64,000 bases of DNA from an uncultured Gammaproteobacteria bacterium (lineage in GTDB: Bacteria > Pseudomonadota > Gammaproteobacteria > Arenicellales > JAANXG01). Under the pieces are notes generated by a model, which was not told the origin of the DNA, made no database searches, and was given only the letters and a program-made list of their open reading frames with translations. The position numbers and the translations under genes were made by a program. The stretch is taken from NCBI GenBank assembly GCA_947259705.1, contig CAMYNL010000009.1, positions 114,650 to 178,649 of the forward strand, given 5' to 3'. Positions 17,194 through 26,135 of this stretch are shown here, piece by piece; position 1 is the stretch's first letter, and each line of letters opens with the position of its first letter.

Positions 17194-19212
17194 ATGACCG
17201 ATCTATATCTGCTTGCGATCAACCTCACCCGGCGCTGCAACCTCGCTTGCGCCCACTGCTACCTCGATGCCGAGACCCTGGAACACGGTGGCACGGACGA
17301 ACTGCGTAGTGACGAGGTCCGCCAGTTACTGAGTGACATCGCCGCCCGTTCCGCAGATACGATGGTGGTGCTCACCGGGGGCGAACCTCTGCTGCGTCAT
17401 GATCTCGAAGATTTGGTCAAACATGGCGCCGACGCTGGGCTCTCCATGGTGGTGGGCACCAACGGGGTGCTGCTCTCCGAACAGCGCGTGCACGCACTCA
17501 AACAGGCCGGGGCGGTGGGCGCGGGCATTAGCATCGACTCGCTCGATCCGGACCTTCACGACGCCTTTCGCGGCTGCCCAGGCAGCTGGGAAAAAACACT
17601 GGCTGGGATGGAGGCTTGCCGGCGCCATGATCTGCCCTTCCAGGTACATTTCTCGGTCACCGAAGCCAACGCCCATGAAGTGCCGGGGATGATCGATTTT
17701 GCCCGCTCCGTCGGTGCCAAGGTGCTGAACGTGTTCTTTCTGGTCTGTACTGGCCGGGGCGAACGCATGTCTGACATCAGACCACGACGCTACGAGCAGG
17801 TGCTCACGCAACTGGTCGAGGCGCAACAGGCTAGTAAGGACTTGCTCATTCGAGCCCGATGCGCCCCCCATTTCAAACGCATCGCGTTTCAACACGATCC
17901 AAGCTCGCCCCTGACGCGTGCCGCTGGCTACGAAGGGGGTGGTTGTCTCGCCGGCATTCATTACTGCCGGATAATGCCCGAGGGCGGCGTCACAGCCTGT
18001 CCGTATATTCCCGACGAAGAAGCCAGCGTACGGGAGAGGCCATTCTGGGAAATCTGGGATCATTCCCCGACCTTCCAGACGCTACGTCACCCAAAGCTGA
18101 ACGGGAAATGCGGGCGTTGCGAATACCAGCGGCTCTGCGGCGGCTGTCGCGCCCGTCCCCTGGCCAGGGGTCGCCAGTTGATGGATGCCGACCCCTGGTG
18201 CAGCTATCAACCGAGCGGCAGTGCCGTCATTGAGCCGATGAAAACTCAGCCTTCCCAGCTAACCTGGAGTCTCGAGGCGGAACAGCGCCTGGCCCGGGTC
18301 CCGTCTTTCCTTCGCAAGATGGTCAAGAAACGGGCCGAGACCTATGCCCAGGAACAAGGGGCGCGACAGGTGACGGGGGAACACCTGGCCACACTCGCTT
18401 CCCGCCAGTTCGGGGACGCCGGCCCGCCGAAAGGGACAACGCCAGCCCAAGAAACCACTCCGCACGCGCCGGATACGCTGCCCTGGACGGAAGAGGCCTG
18501 GGAGCGCCTGGCGAAATTGCCGAGTTTTCTCCAGGAAGGGGTGCGGCAGGTGGCGGAGGATGTGGCCCGTACCGAAGGCCGGCTCGAGGTAAACGTGAAG
18601 ATGCTGGACAGGCTGGAGGCGGAGGATGAACCGGGCCGCCGATTATCCTGGACCGAGGAAGCGGGACAGCTGTTGCAGGAATATCTCGCGAACAAGAAAC
18701 CCGAAGTGAGGATGTTCGTTACTTCCGCTTTGGAGAGCAATGCCGAACGAGTGGCCAAGAAACGGCAATCCACCACCGTGGAACAGGAAGACGTGGAGGC
18801 CGCGATACGTCCCCTGAGCGGGGGTGTCGAATGGGACCCGGAGGCCTTGGCGCGGGTGGCATCCGCTCCGGACTTCGTCCGTGCCGGCATCAAGAAGGCG
18901 GCTGAATTCAATGCCCGCCGCGAGGGGCTGGAACGCATTACCTCGAAAGACCTCACCCGTTTCCGTAACCGCGCCATGATGCGCGCAGTGTGTCGCATGA
19001 AGGGGTTCGGGATGCAGGAATTGAGCTTCGACGCCTACGACATTGCTCGTACCCGTGTACCCCGTCTGAAGGAGAATCGCGAGGCAGACAAACGTTTTGA
19101 CGCTATTCGCCGCTTCGTGGAGTCACGGGAGAATCCGGGTGAACTGTTGGGCCAGGAATTGCTTGAGCGTATGAAGGAAGAACTTAGGAATAATGTGAAG
19201 CGTAAAGCGTGA
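17194..19212 (+). CDS. NirJ/AhbC-like radical SAM protein with four PCP_red-like repeats
   Basis: A 672-residue protein. Residues 1-345 form a radical SAM plus SPASM enzyme: the Fe-S motif is C15-x3-C19-x2-C22 (LTRRCNLACAHCYLD), with TGGEPLLR after it and auxiliary-cluster cysteines in KCGRCEYQRLCGGCRAR. The SPASM half is most like NirJ/AhbC/AhbD, which remodel propionate or acetate side chains during haem d1 and alternative haem synthesis. The C-terminal half has PCP_red-like units at W358, W431, W486 and W547, then a tail with MRAVCRMKGFGM. I infer a tetrapyrrole-modifying enzyme. The fusion to PCP_red repeats is unusual, and the flanking genes share the theme. Confidence 0.75.
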   Translation: MTDLYLLAINLTRRCNLACAHCYLDAETLEHGGTDELRSDEVRQLLSDIAARSADTMVVLTGGEPLLRHDLEDLVKHGADAGLSMVVGTNGVLLSEQRVHALKQAGAVGAGISIDSLDPDLHDAFRGCPGSWEKTLAGMEACRRHDLPFQVHFSVTEANAHEVPGMIDFARSVGAKVLNVFFLVCTGRGERMSDIRPRRYEQVLTQLVEAQQASKDLLIRARCAPHFKRIAFQHDPSSPLTRAAGYEGGGCLAGIHYCRIMPEGGVTACPYIPDEEASVRERPFWEIWDHSPTFQTLRHPKLNGKCGRCEYQRLCGGCRARPLARGRQLMDADPWCSYQPSGSAVIEPMKTQPSQLTWSLEAEQRLARVPSFLRKMVKKRAETYAQEQGARQVTGEHLATLASRQFGDAGPPKGTTPAQETTPHAPDTLPWTEEAWERLAKLPSFLQEGVRQVAEDVARTEGRLEVNVKMLDRLEAEDEPGRRLSWTEEAGQLLQEYLANKKPEVRMFVTSALESNAERVAKKRQSTTVEQEDVEAAIRPLSGGVEWDPEALARVASAPDFVRAGIKKAAEFNARREGLERITSKDLTRFRNRAMMRAVCRMKGFGMQELSFDAYDIARTRVPRLKENREADKRFDAIRRFVESRENPGELLGQELLERMKEELRNNVKRKA

Positions 19213-19271
19213 ACAGGGAAAGAGCGACTTTCCAGCCGCGATAGCGGAGCTGAGCACTGACCGCGGACGAT

Positions 19272-20708
19272 ATGTACGATACAGATGTACTCATCATAGG
19301 GGGCGGTATTTCCGGGCTATCCACGGCCTGGTGGCTAAACCGAGCCGGACTCTCTGTGAACGTCTGGGAATCTGGAAAGTGCCCCGGGGGCAAGATCAAA
19401 AGCCGGCGCCAGGATGGCTACCTCACCGAACAGGCTGCAGCCTTGGTGATGAATTTTCGTCCCGAGGTCGCCCAACTGGTACAGGAATCCGGTTTGGAGG
19501 CGGCAAAGACAGCACGATCGGCTGAGGCCGAGGCCCATCGTTATCTGCTGCACGACGGTCAGCTAACCGCTATGCCCATGCGCCTCGGGCGCATGGTTTC
19601 CTCTCCCTTGTGGAGCTGGAGAGCCAAGCTAAGGCTGTTGACGGAGCCATTCATCCTACCCGGCGGATCGGAAGATGAAACCGTAAGCGATTTTATTTGC
19701 CGCCGGTTGGGACGGGAGGTGTTGGAGAAGGCCATGGAACCGTTTGTGGCCGGAACGCTGGCGGCAGATCCCGATCTGGCCAATGCCGCTGCGACCCTGC
19801 CGCGCCTCACCGCGCTGGAACGCCGTTACGGCAGCCTTACCGCAGGGGTTCTGGTTAGCCGGGTGTTACGGCGCAAACGAGCTTGTATCACCGACACCTT
19901 TTCTTTCCATGGCGGCATGAGCACCCTGGTCGATACCTTGTCCCGGACTCCTGGTGTATGCTTGGCCACCTCTCACACGGTAAACGAAATAGCACCGCAA
20001 CAGCACGGGTGGCGCGTAACGGCGACCACACACGATGGACAGCGGTCCTTGCGTGCACGAAAACTGGTATTGACGGTGCCGGCCGGTTGTGCCGCTAGGT
20101 TAGTCAACCCCCTGGATGCTGAACTGGCTGAGCAACTGATGGGGATCCGTTACGCCCCGAAGACGGTCGTGCACTTGGGTATGGATCGAACTGTTGTCGG
20201 ACATCCGTTGGATGGAACCGGTTTCCTCGTTCCTCGACGGGAAAACCAGCCTATGACGGGCAACCTATGGATGAGCACGTTATTTTCGGGGCGAGCCCCA
20301 AAGGGCAAGGTATTGCTGACTGCCTATCTGGGTGGCGCGCGCGCGCCGGCGACGGTGGATTGGGATGATGGCCGTATCATCGACGCGGCGCTGGCAATGC
20401 TGCGCCCTGTGCTTCGATTAAAAGGCAGCGAGCCGGAGATGGTGCGTATCGACCGGCACCGGGAGGCCATGCCCCTTTATCACGGGGCCTACCAGGCACG
20501 CATGCAGGCTATCGATGCCCGTCTGGCTCGTTTGCCCGGGGTGCATCTGGTGGCAAGTTATCGTGGTGGGGTGTCGGTACGTGACCGCATCACGAGCGGT
20601 TACACGGCGGCACAACGCATTGCGGCTGAATTAGGATCAGCGTTGCCGATGACAGCCGTTTATTCAAGTCACATCGGTTTGAAGCTGGAGGAAGGGGTCA
20701 CGATCTGA
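19272..20708 (+). CDS. Protoporphyrinogen oxidase (HemY/HemG)-like FAD protein
   Basis: A 478-residue flavoprotein with an N-terminal dinucleotide fold (VLIIGGGISGLSTAWWL...VWESGKCPGGKI) and the general layout of oxygen-dependent protoporphyrinogen IX oxidases. The usual C-terminal FAD motif is present as LVASYRGGVSVRDRITSG. HemY-type enzymes oxidise protoporphyrinogen or coproporphyrinogen. Beside a NirJ-like radical SAM protein and the PCP_red proteins it probably supplies or modifies a porphyrin for the oxidase upstream. The amine-oxidase superfamily is broad, so carotenoid-type substrates cannot be excluded. About 135 bases of its 3' end recur in diverged form at 22258. Confidence 0.7.
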   Translation: MYDTDVLIIGGGISGLSTAWWLNRAGLSVNVWESGKCPGGKIKSRRQDGYLTEQAAALVMNFRPEVAQLVQESGLEAAKTARSAEAEAHRYLLHDGQLTAMPMRLGRMVSSPLWSWRAKLRLLTEPFILPGGSEDETVSDFICRRLGREVLEKAMEPFVAGTLAADPDLANAAATLPRLTALERRYGSLTAGVLVSRVLRRKRACITDTFSFHGGMSTLVDTLSRTPGVCLATSHTVNEIAPQQHGWRVTATTHDGQRSLRARKLVLTVPAGCAARLVNPLDAELAEQLMGIRYAPKTVVHLGMDRTVVGHPLDGTGFLVPRRENQPMTGNLWMSTLFSGRAPKGKVLLTAYLGGARAPATVDWDDGRIIDAALAMLRPVLRLKGSEPEMVRIDRHREAMPLYHGAYQARMQAIDARLARLPGVHLVASYRGGVSVRDRITSGYTAAQRIAAELGSALPMTAVYSSHIGLKLEEGVTI

Positions 20709-20730
20709 ACGCGATGTGACCCGTTTGAAA
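20595..20730 (+). repeat. 3' end of the PPO-like gene, repeated downstream (copy 1)
   Basis: The last roughly 110 coding bases and the first 22 after the stop are repeated at 22258-22394 at roughly 80-85 percent identity by eye. This copy is the intact gene end. Confidence 0.75.
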
Positions 20731-20850
20731 GATACGATTCAAACCCACATTTCCCAGATGGCCAGGGGGCTCTTACGAGTTGAATGAGTCGATCACACTG
20801 GTATCGTAGGTCGAACCGGGCCTCGACGTGGCTCGGACCGAGGATGCCCC

Positions 20851-21129
20851 GTGGGTGACGGCAAGAAACGACCTCTTCGTCTCAGTTTCCATTCCCGTAT
20901 CCGCCTTGAGTTCCACGGTGCCCCACTCTCCAGCGACGGCGGACTGCTCGCCTACCGAGAACTCGGTGAGCGCCTCGGGCGAAAGATCATCATCAGGACC
21001 GGTGCGCGAATCGCGCGCCATGCCCGGCGCGTCACGTTCCAGACGGCGGAAGTGGCGATGCCGAGAGCGCTGTTCGAGCAGATCCTCGCGCGCATCGTGT
21101 GGCTCACGCCGCTGTGCGACTTCGGATGA
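20851..21129 (+). pseudogene. IS1380-family transposase with a large internal deletion
   Basis: The frame begins like an IS1380 transposase (RLSFHSRIRLEFHGAPLSSDGGLLAYREL) and ends like one (ARIARHARRVTFQTAEVAMPRALFEQILARI), but only about 90 codons remain of a protein that normally exceeds 400. The whole DDE core has been deleted in frame. It is inactive and lies between the PPO-like gene and the phage-like gene. Confidence 0.7.
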
Positions 21130-21415
21130 CCATGACGAGGAGTTTGACCAATCTGCCCCGCTCGACGAGGAGCGGGCTCACGCGGCCCAAGACACCGAAT
21201 GAATGCGCTGGAGAGGGATACTCGACCATATGGTGGCATCGGTTCGGCCGGCGTGACCCACATTGAACTCAGATGAAAGTCTCCGACGACGCGGAAGCAG
21301 GCGTAGAATGGCCCGCGAAGCCCAAGTGCGGGCTCCAACTGGGAAATCCCGTTTTTGAATTTCCTATCGGCCGAGTATGCTACTCGCTCCGAGGCACGAA
21401 GAGGAGAGATCAGAG

Positions 21416-22252
21416 ATGGAGGAGCACCTGACAGGCAGCATGAAGCGCAATTCCCTGCTGCTGTGCCTGGCTGCGGTCGCAGCCTTGGCGTTCTCACAGA
21501 GCGGTCATACCGACGACTTTACGTTGAACGTGTCCCGCGGTGTCATCGACGGGTACAGTGGTGTGCGCAAATTCGGCAGGAACGAGGCCGTCTCGACCGT
21601 CGACGAGGACATCTGGAGCGCCGGGGGGATTTACCCGTTTCCGACCGCCGCCGAGGCGGTTCGAGTGAGGGCGGGTGGCGATGCCGCCGACAGCGCCCGT
21701 GGAAACGGAGCCCGCGTGGTCATGATCGAAGGTCTCGATCAGAACTGGACCGAGGCCTCGGAGGCCGTGAAACTGACCGGCTCGAGAGCCGGCGCACCCA
21801 CGCAGACGAGGTTCATTCGCGTGTTCAGGGCGTATGTGACCGATGTCGGCACCTATGGTGGGAACAACATCGGGAACATCGACATCGAGAGCACTACCAG
21901 TTTGAAGACCCTGTGCCGCATTGCCGCTGGTGTAGGCCAGAGCCAGATGGCCATCTACACGATCCCCGCTGGCAAGACGGGGTACCTGAAACGGCTCCAC
22001 CTGGTAACCGAGCGTAGTACGAACGGAAATTTCCGCATGTGGCGGAGGGCGAATGCGGACGACACCACGGCGCCGTTTTCGGGAAAGCGACTGGTATTCG
22101 CGACAGACAACTTGAACCGGCTCTTTCAAGTCGAGTACCAGTACTACGTTTCGTTCCCCGCGAAGACCGACATCTGGATCTCCGGAAGCGTCAGCGGCGG
22201 CAACAAGACCAGTATGGCGGCGAGCTTTGACCTGATCCTCGTGGACAACTGA
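21416..22252 (+). CDS. Exported protein resembling phage virion proteins
   Basis: A 278-residue protein with an apparent signal peptide (RNSLLLCLAAVAALAFS) before VSRGVIDGYSGVRKFGRN. The rest resembles a family seen among marine and environmental phage structural proteins: GLDQNWTEASEAVKLTG, a jelly-roll-like MAIYTIPAGKTGYLKRLHLV, and a basic, aromatic C-terminal part. I recognise it only from this pattern. ATG 21416 is chosen because GAGGAGA lies about ten bases upstream; 21377 and 21440 are in-frame alternatives. It stands alone between an IS1380 remnant and a duplicated gene end. Its role is unknown. Confidence 0.55.
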   Translation: MEEHLTGSMKRNSLLLCLAAVAALAFSQSGHTDDFTLNVSRGVIDGYSGVRKFGRNEAVSTVDEDIWSAGGIYPFPTAAEAVRVRAGGDAADSARGNGARVVMIEGLDQNWTEASEAVKLTGSRAGAPTQTRFIRVFRAYVTDVGTYGGNNIGNIDIESTTSLKTLCRIAAGVGQSQMAIYTIPAGKTGYLKRLHLVTERSTNGNFRMWRRANADDTTAPFSGKRLVFATDNLNRLFQVEYQYYVSFPAKTDIWISGSVSGGNKTSMAASFDLILVDN

Positions 22253-22257
22253 TGCCC

Positions 22258-22394
22258 AGTGGCTACACGGCGGCGCAACGCATTTCGGCCGAGTTAAGAT
22301 CAACGTTACCGATGACGGCGGTTTATGCGAATCACATCGGTTTGAAGCTGGAGCAAGGGGTCACGAACTGAACGCAATGTGACCGCTTGCAAAA
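22258..22394 (+). pseudogene. 3' remnant of a second PPO-like gene (repeat copy 2)
   Basis: Matches the end of the 19272-20708 gene (coding for SGYTAAQRI..EL and the last residues) plus 22 bases past the stop, but with many substitutions. The divergence suggests the end of a paralogous or differently inherited copy and not a recent duplication. The sequence from 22395 to 22543 shows nothing recognisable. Confidence 0.7.
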
Positions 22395-22543
22395 GCCTAC
22401 TTAACATTCTAATAGTTTTCGGTTTGTGCAAATGGATGTAAGCTGTTAATGGCGGAGAGCGAGAAACGAATTCCGAATCACCCCTGCTGGGGTAGTGGAG
22501 CTAGTAGAACCACCAGAGTCTCGGCCTGCCAGGCAAGAAAACG

Positions 22544-23326
22544 ATGATGCGATCGATAGTTACGGCTCTCGTGGCCGCTCTGTCTGTCACTGCCGCGGTG
22601 CCGGCGATGGCACAGTCGGAGGGGTACCAGGTCATCGCGGTCGCCGACGGGGGTCGGATCGCGGGTCGAGTCACGATGAAGGGGAGCGCACCTCCTCCGA
22701 AACGGCTAGAAATTACCTCCGACAAGCGGGTTTGCAATAGGACCGAGAAGTTCGACGAGACCCTTGTGGTGTCCGAGAACGGCGGTGTTCGAAATGCGCT
22801 CGTCTATCTACGCGAGATCGCGAAGGGTAAGGCGTGGGAGCCCCACGGGGAGCTCGTGCAGCAGGACTGCCAATTCCTGCCCCATGTTCTGCTGATTCCT
22901 CAGGGTGCCGACCTGCATGTGGTAAACAACGACCGGATTGGACACCATGTCCGCGCCCGCGGTCCGCATGTCAGGTTAAATGTCATGCAGCCACGGTACG
23001 TTGTGAAGCTGCTCGTTCCGAGAGTCGCCAGGAGAACGCTACCCGAGCCGGTGGCTGATGTCTGGTGCGACGTCCATCCCTGGATGCACGCCCACATCGT
23101 TGTCCTAGAACATCCGTACTACGCGGTCACCGGTGACAACGGAGGTTTCGAGCTGACGGACGTGCCGCCCGGGAAGTACGAGCTGGCGATCTGGCACGAG
23201 GTCCTAGGTCGAGCGACGCAGCCGGTGACCGTCGATGCCAACGGGGAGACGGAGGTGTCGTTCGAGATGGAGTTGAGCGACCGCCCCCTGCCGCCGGCGC
23301 GCTTTAGTCGTCCGCGCCATCCCTAG
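22544..23326 (+). CDS. Exported cupredoxin/CarbopepD_reg protein 1
   Basis: A 260-residue secreted protein with signal peptide MMRSIVTALVAALSVTAAV and cleavage after MAQ or AMA. The mature part has an N-terminal beta-domain whose end, WCDVHPWMHAHIVVLEHP, carries a C-x2-H-x2-M cluster reminiscent of type I copper sites, with an upstream His in GHHVRA. The C-terminal half is a CarbopepD_reg-like fold (YYAVTGDNGGFELTDVPPG onward). Such proteins are often labelled methylamine utilisation or plastocyanin-like. It precedes a MauG-like dihaem protein and has two paralogues, at 25047 and 33512. A role as a periplasmic electron carrier is inferred. Confidence 0.7.
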   Translation: MMRSIVTALVAALSVTAAVPAMAQSEGYQVIAVADGGRIAGRVTMKGSAPPPKRLEITSDKRVCNRTEKFDETLVVSENGGVRNALVYLREIAKGKAWEPHGELVQQDCQFLPHVLLIPQGADLHVVNNDRIGHHVRARGPHVRLNVMQPRYVVKLLVPRVARRTLPEPVADVWCDVHPWMHAHIVVLEHPYYAVTGDNGGFELTDVPPGKYELAIWHEVLGRATQPVTVDANGETEVSFEMELSDRPLPPARFSRPRHP

Positions 23327-23432
23327 GAGCCCTTGTGGCACGGCACGAGATCGAAGTCTGGCGGCTAACCGGCGCCTGCCTGTCGATGGAGGAGACCTGG
23401 CAAGCTGATCGTTCACTGTAGGAGAGTCAAAC

Positions 23433-24998
23433 ATGCGACTGGAGAACCCTGCTCCGATGCTTGTGCCCGCCGTCTTGCTCGTGACGTTGGCCATCCCCCG
23501 CCTGCACGCTGCCGACACCGCCCAGCAGACCGAGTGGCAACTGCCGAACGAGAACTCGAGGCTCTCGTTCGCGTCCGACACTCCGATGGTATTCATCGAC
23601 CAGGGCCGGAATGCCGCCGAATGGGATCAGCTCGCCGCCTTTTGGAACGAATCTACCGAATCGGACATCGACCCCAGGACCGGCCTCCCGGTCACACGCA
23701 AGGTGATCAAGATCAAAGTGCCGCTGGGGCTGAGCGCACCGCCAATTCCTATCGAGAATCCGCCAACCCTTGCGAAGTGGGTCCTGGGCAAGCGGCTCTT
23801 CTTCGATGGAGTCCTGTCGAGCGATGGCACGGTCGCCTGCTCCAGTTGCCATGCGCCCGAGAAAGGGTTCAGTGACCAGCTCAAGGTTTCCCACGGAATC
23901 GGCGGCCAGCTTGGGGGGATCAACGCCCCTTCTATCATCAACAGTGCATTCAATGCGCGACAGTTTTGGGACGGCCGTGCCATGTCACTGGAGGAGCAGG
24001 CCCAAGGGCCGGTCGAGAATCCGCTCGAGATGTCGACAGAGGCTACCAACAGCGCGTGGGTCGAGGCCATCGGCCGCATTCGACAGATCGACGGCTATGC
24101 CAAGCAGTTTCCGCTGGCCTTCGGCTCACCACCAACGCGTGATACCGTCGCCAAAGCCATCGCCACTTTCGAGCGGACCGTCCTGTCGGGTAACTCGATC
24201 GCGGACCGGGCGGAGGTGGCGATGAGGGCGCGGACGGCGGGCGGGAGAGCGGAGCCTACCGCCCGGGACTACGCATCGGTGTTGAGTGCCGCAGTGGCGA
24301 GAGGAGACGGCGCTGCGCTCAAACCGCTTGACCTTCTGGAAATCGACAAGGATGCCTTGGGTCAGGCCGCTGAGAGGCTGGCCCGCGGGCGGGCGTTGTT
24401 CTTCGGCAAGGCGCGCTGCAACGGTTGCCACGGGGGAGAGAACTTCACCGATAATCGGTTCCACAATCTGGGCATCGGAGTGACGGACGGCGAGCTGCCG
24501 AAGACAGTCTTGGGACGATTTGGAAGCCTGCCCACCGGCCACAAGAACCCCCGGTTGGTGGGCGCGTTCAAGACCCCGACGCTGCGAGGACTTCTTGACA
24601 CCGCCCCATACATGCACGACGGTAGCCTGGAGTCCCTTGAAGAGGTGGTCGATTTCTACGATCGCGGGGGCAACGCCAATGCCTTCCTGGACGAGAAGCT
24701 GCGTGACTACGACGCGGAAACACGATTCGAGCAGGCTCGCGCCGCGGGCAGAAAGTACGAAGGCCCCGAGGTGAAGCTGGTCGGTCCGAATCAAAAACCG
24801 ATCACCCAGCTCAAGCTCAATCTCTCGGTGCCGGAAAAGAGGGATCTGGTGTTGTTCCTGAGGGCCCTTCAGGGCGATCCGGTCGATCGCGTCGTTTCCG
24901 ATCGAACCCTGTATACTGAGGGCGAGGCTGTCGAACACACCGGGCCAAGCGGAGCGCGGAGCGTTTCATTCCGCGCCGGGTTCCCATCATTCAGATAG
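23433..24998 (+). CDS. MauG/CCP-like dihaem cytochrome c peroxidase family protein
   Basis: A 521-residue exported protein: signal peptide ending RLHA, then the CCP/MauG fold with haem motifs CSSCH (136-140) and CNGCH (329-333). Typical family segments are GKRLFFDGVLSSDGTVAC, NARQFWDGRA and FKTPTLRGLLDTAPYMHDG. CCP enzymes reduce H2O2 with electrons from cytochrome c; MauG-like ones oxidise protein residues. Sequence alone does not separate these. The ATG at 23433 has AGGAG upstream. It sits between two cupredoxin-like genes, which could be its partners. It is longer than most CCPs, with extra N- and C-terminal stretches. Confidence 0.85.
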   Translation: MRLENPAPMLVPAVLLVTLAIPRLHAADTAQQTEWQLPNENSRLSFASDTPMVFIDQGRNAAEWDQLAAFWNESTESDIDPRTGLPVTRKVIKIKVPLGLSAPPIPIENPPTLAKWVLGKRLFFDGVLSSDGTVACSSCHAPEKGFSDQLKVSHGIGGQLGGINAPSIINSAFNARQFWDGRAMSLEEQAQGPVENPLEMSTEATNSAWVEAIGRIRQIDGYAKQFPLAFGSPPTRDTVAKAIATFERTVLSGNSIADRAEVAMRARTAGGRAEPTARDYASVLSAAVARGDGAALKPLDLLEIDKDALGQAAERLARGRALFFGKARCNGCHGGENFTDNRFHNLGIGVTDGELPKTVLGRFGSLPTGHKNPRLVGAFKTPTLRGLLDTAPYMHDGSLESLEEVVDFYDRGGNANAFLDEKLRDYDAETRFEQARAAGRKYEGPEVKLVGPNQKPITQLKLNLSVPEKRDLVLFLRALQGDPVDRVVSDRTLYTEGEAVEHTGPSGARSVSFRAGFPSFR

Positions 24999-25046
24999 AT
25001 ATCTATGGTGCCAAAGAAACACACTCCGAATATAGAGGGGTTGCCG

Positions 25047-25796
25047 ATGGGTCGTACCGGAATGCTTCTCTCGCTCGTCGGATTGCTCCTGATCGCCGGG
25101 ACCGCCTCCGCGTACGAAGCCGTAGACGTGTCCGACGCCGGCACGATTATAGGCAGCGTCAGTGTGAGCGACGCGAGACTGAGGGACGAAGCTCTCCAGG
25201 AATTGGGGGACGAGACTGTCTACGTGTACAGGAATCAAAAATACTGCGGGGAGTTCCTCCCGAGCGAGAGGTACCTCGTTTCGGCGAACGGACGCCTTCG
25301 AAACAGTGTCGTCATGATCGATAAAATTAGCAAAGGCAAGCCCTGGGACACGCGCGGAGATTTCGTCATCACGAACTACAAGTGCCGCTTTGTACCTCAC
25401 GTCCTGGTCGCCCCCAAGGGCGGGACGATGAAGCTGAGGAACGACGATCCAATGCTGCACAACTTCCACTTCTACCGGGCGCGGCCTTTCTTCGACAGGA
25501 ACGTGTCCAATATCGCCCTGCCGCCGAGGGCGGACCTCGAGGTCGAAAACAAGAAGATCCTCCGGAAGTCAGGCCTCCTCTCCCTGAAATGTGACGCCCA
25601 TTACTACATGCAGGCTTGGGTGTGGGTCGTCGGTCATCCTTACGCCGTGGTGACGCCCGTCGACGGCACCTTCACCCTGGACGGCGTGCCGCCCGGGAGC
25701 TATAAGCTGCGGGTGTGGCACGAGTCGCTGGGGGAGAGGGTCGTGGACGTCAAGGTCGAGGCGGGTAAGACTGCATCGGTCCACGTGGCCTTCTGA
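25047..25796 (+). CDS. Exported cupredoxin/CarbopepD_reg protein 2
   Basis: A 249-residue secreted protein with signal peptide GMLLSLVGLLLIAGTASA. The beta-domain contains RNDDPMLHNFHFY (possible His ligand) and SLKCDAHYYMQAWVWV, a C-x2-H-x2-M cluster. The C-terminal CarbopepD_reg part reads YAVVTPVDGTFTLDGVPPG. ATG 25047 is preferred to 25005 because the signal peptide begins there and a GAGGGG lies just upstream. It is clearly homologous to the protein at 33512-34267 over the whole length and more distantly to that at 22544. It probably binds copper and transfers electrons, but the metal site is inferred. Confidence 0.7.
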   Translation: MGRTGMLLSLVGLLLIAGTASAYEAVDVSDAGTIIGSVSVSDARLRDEALQELGDETVYVYRNQKYCGEFLPSERYLVSANGRLRNSVVMIDKISKGKPWDTRGDFVITNYKCRFVPHVLVAPKGGTMKLRNDDPMLHNFHFYRARPFFDRNVSNIALPPRADLEVENKKILRKSGLLSLKCDAHYYMQAWVWVVGHPYAVVTPVDGTFTLDGVPPGSYKLRVWHESLGERVVDVKVEAGKTASVHVAF

Positions 25797-26135
25797 GCCA
25801 CGGACAGACTATTGGTCTGTGAGTTCTCTTGATTCTTGAGAGATGTTATGCGCTGGCTTGCGCATGCAAACAGGGGAAAGGTTTTCTTGAGCGATATGGC
25901 GACACTGAGCAGTGCCCATCCCGTAATTAGCTGCTGTCAAAGTCGGGTTCGGGCGATACGATTCGATTTTCCAGAATTGGGGTTGCAGGATGGGCTTTAT
26001 CCGTATTATAGGATGGGTACACGGGCCCAGCTTCTTGGTGAATTATGCTGCCGGCCGCCGGGATCCAGCCGGCAACTACGCTCGCGGCCATCGTCAGGGC
26101 CTTGGGCGATGGCATGACGAACTCACAACCAAGGA
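25797..26135. other. Intergenic, no feature recognised
   Basis: A 339-base gap before the SUMF1-like gene. Short frames are present but none has recognisable similarity or a good start site. Confidence 0.5.

Noticed and set aside
25836..26117. A 93-codon frame between the cupredoxin-like and SUMF1-like genes
   Set aside because: No recognisable similarity, no SD and odd composition; treated as non-coding.
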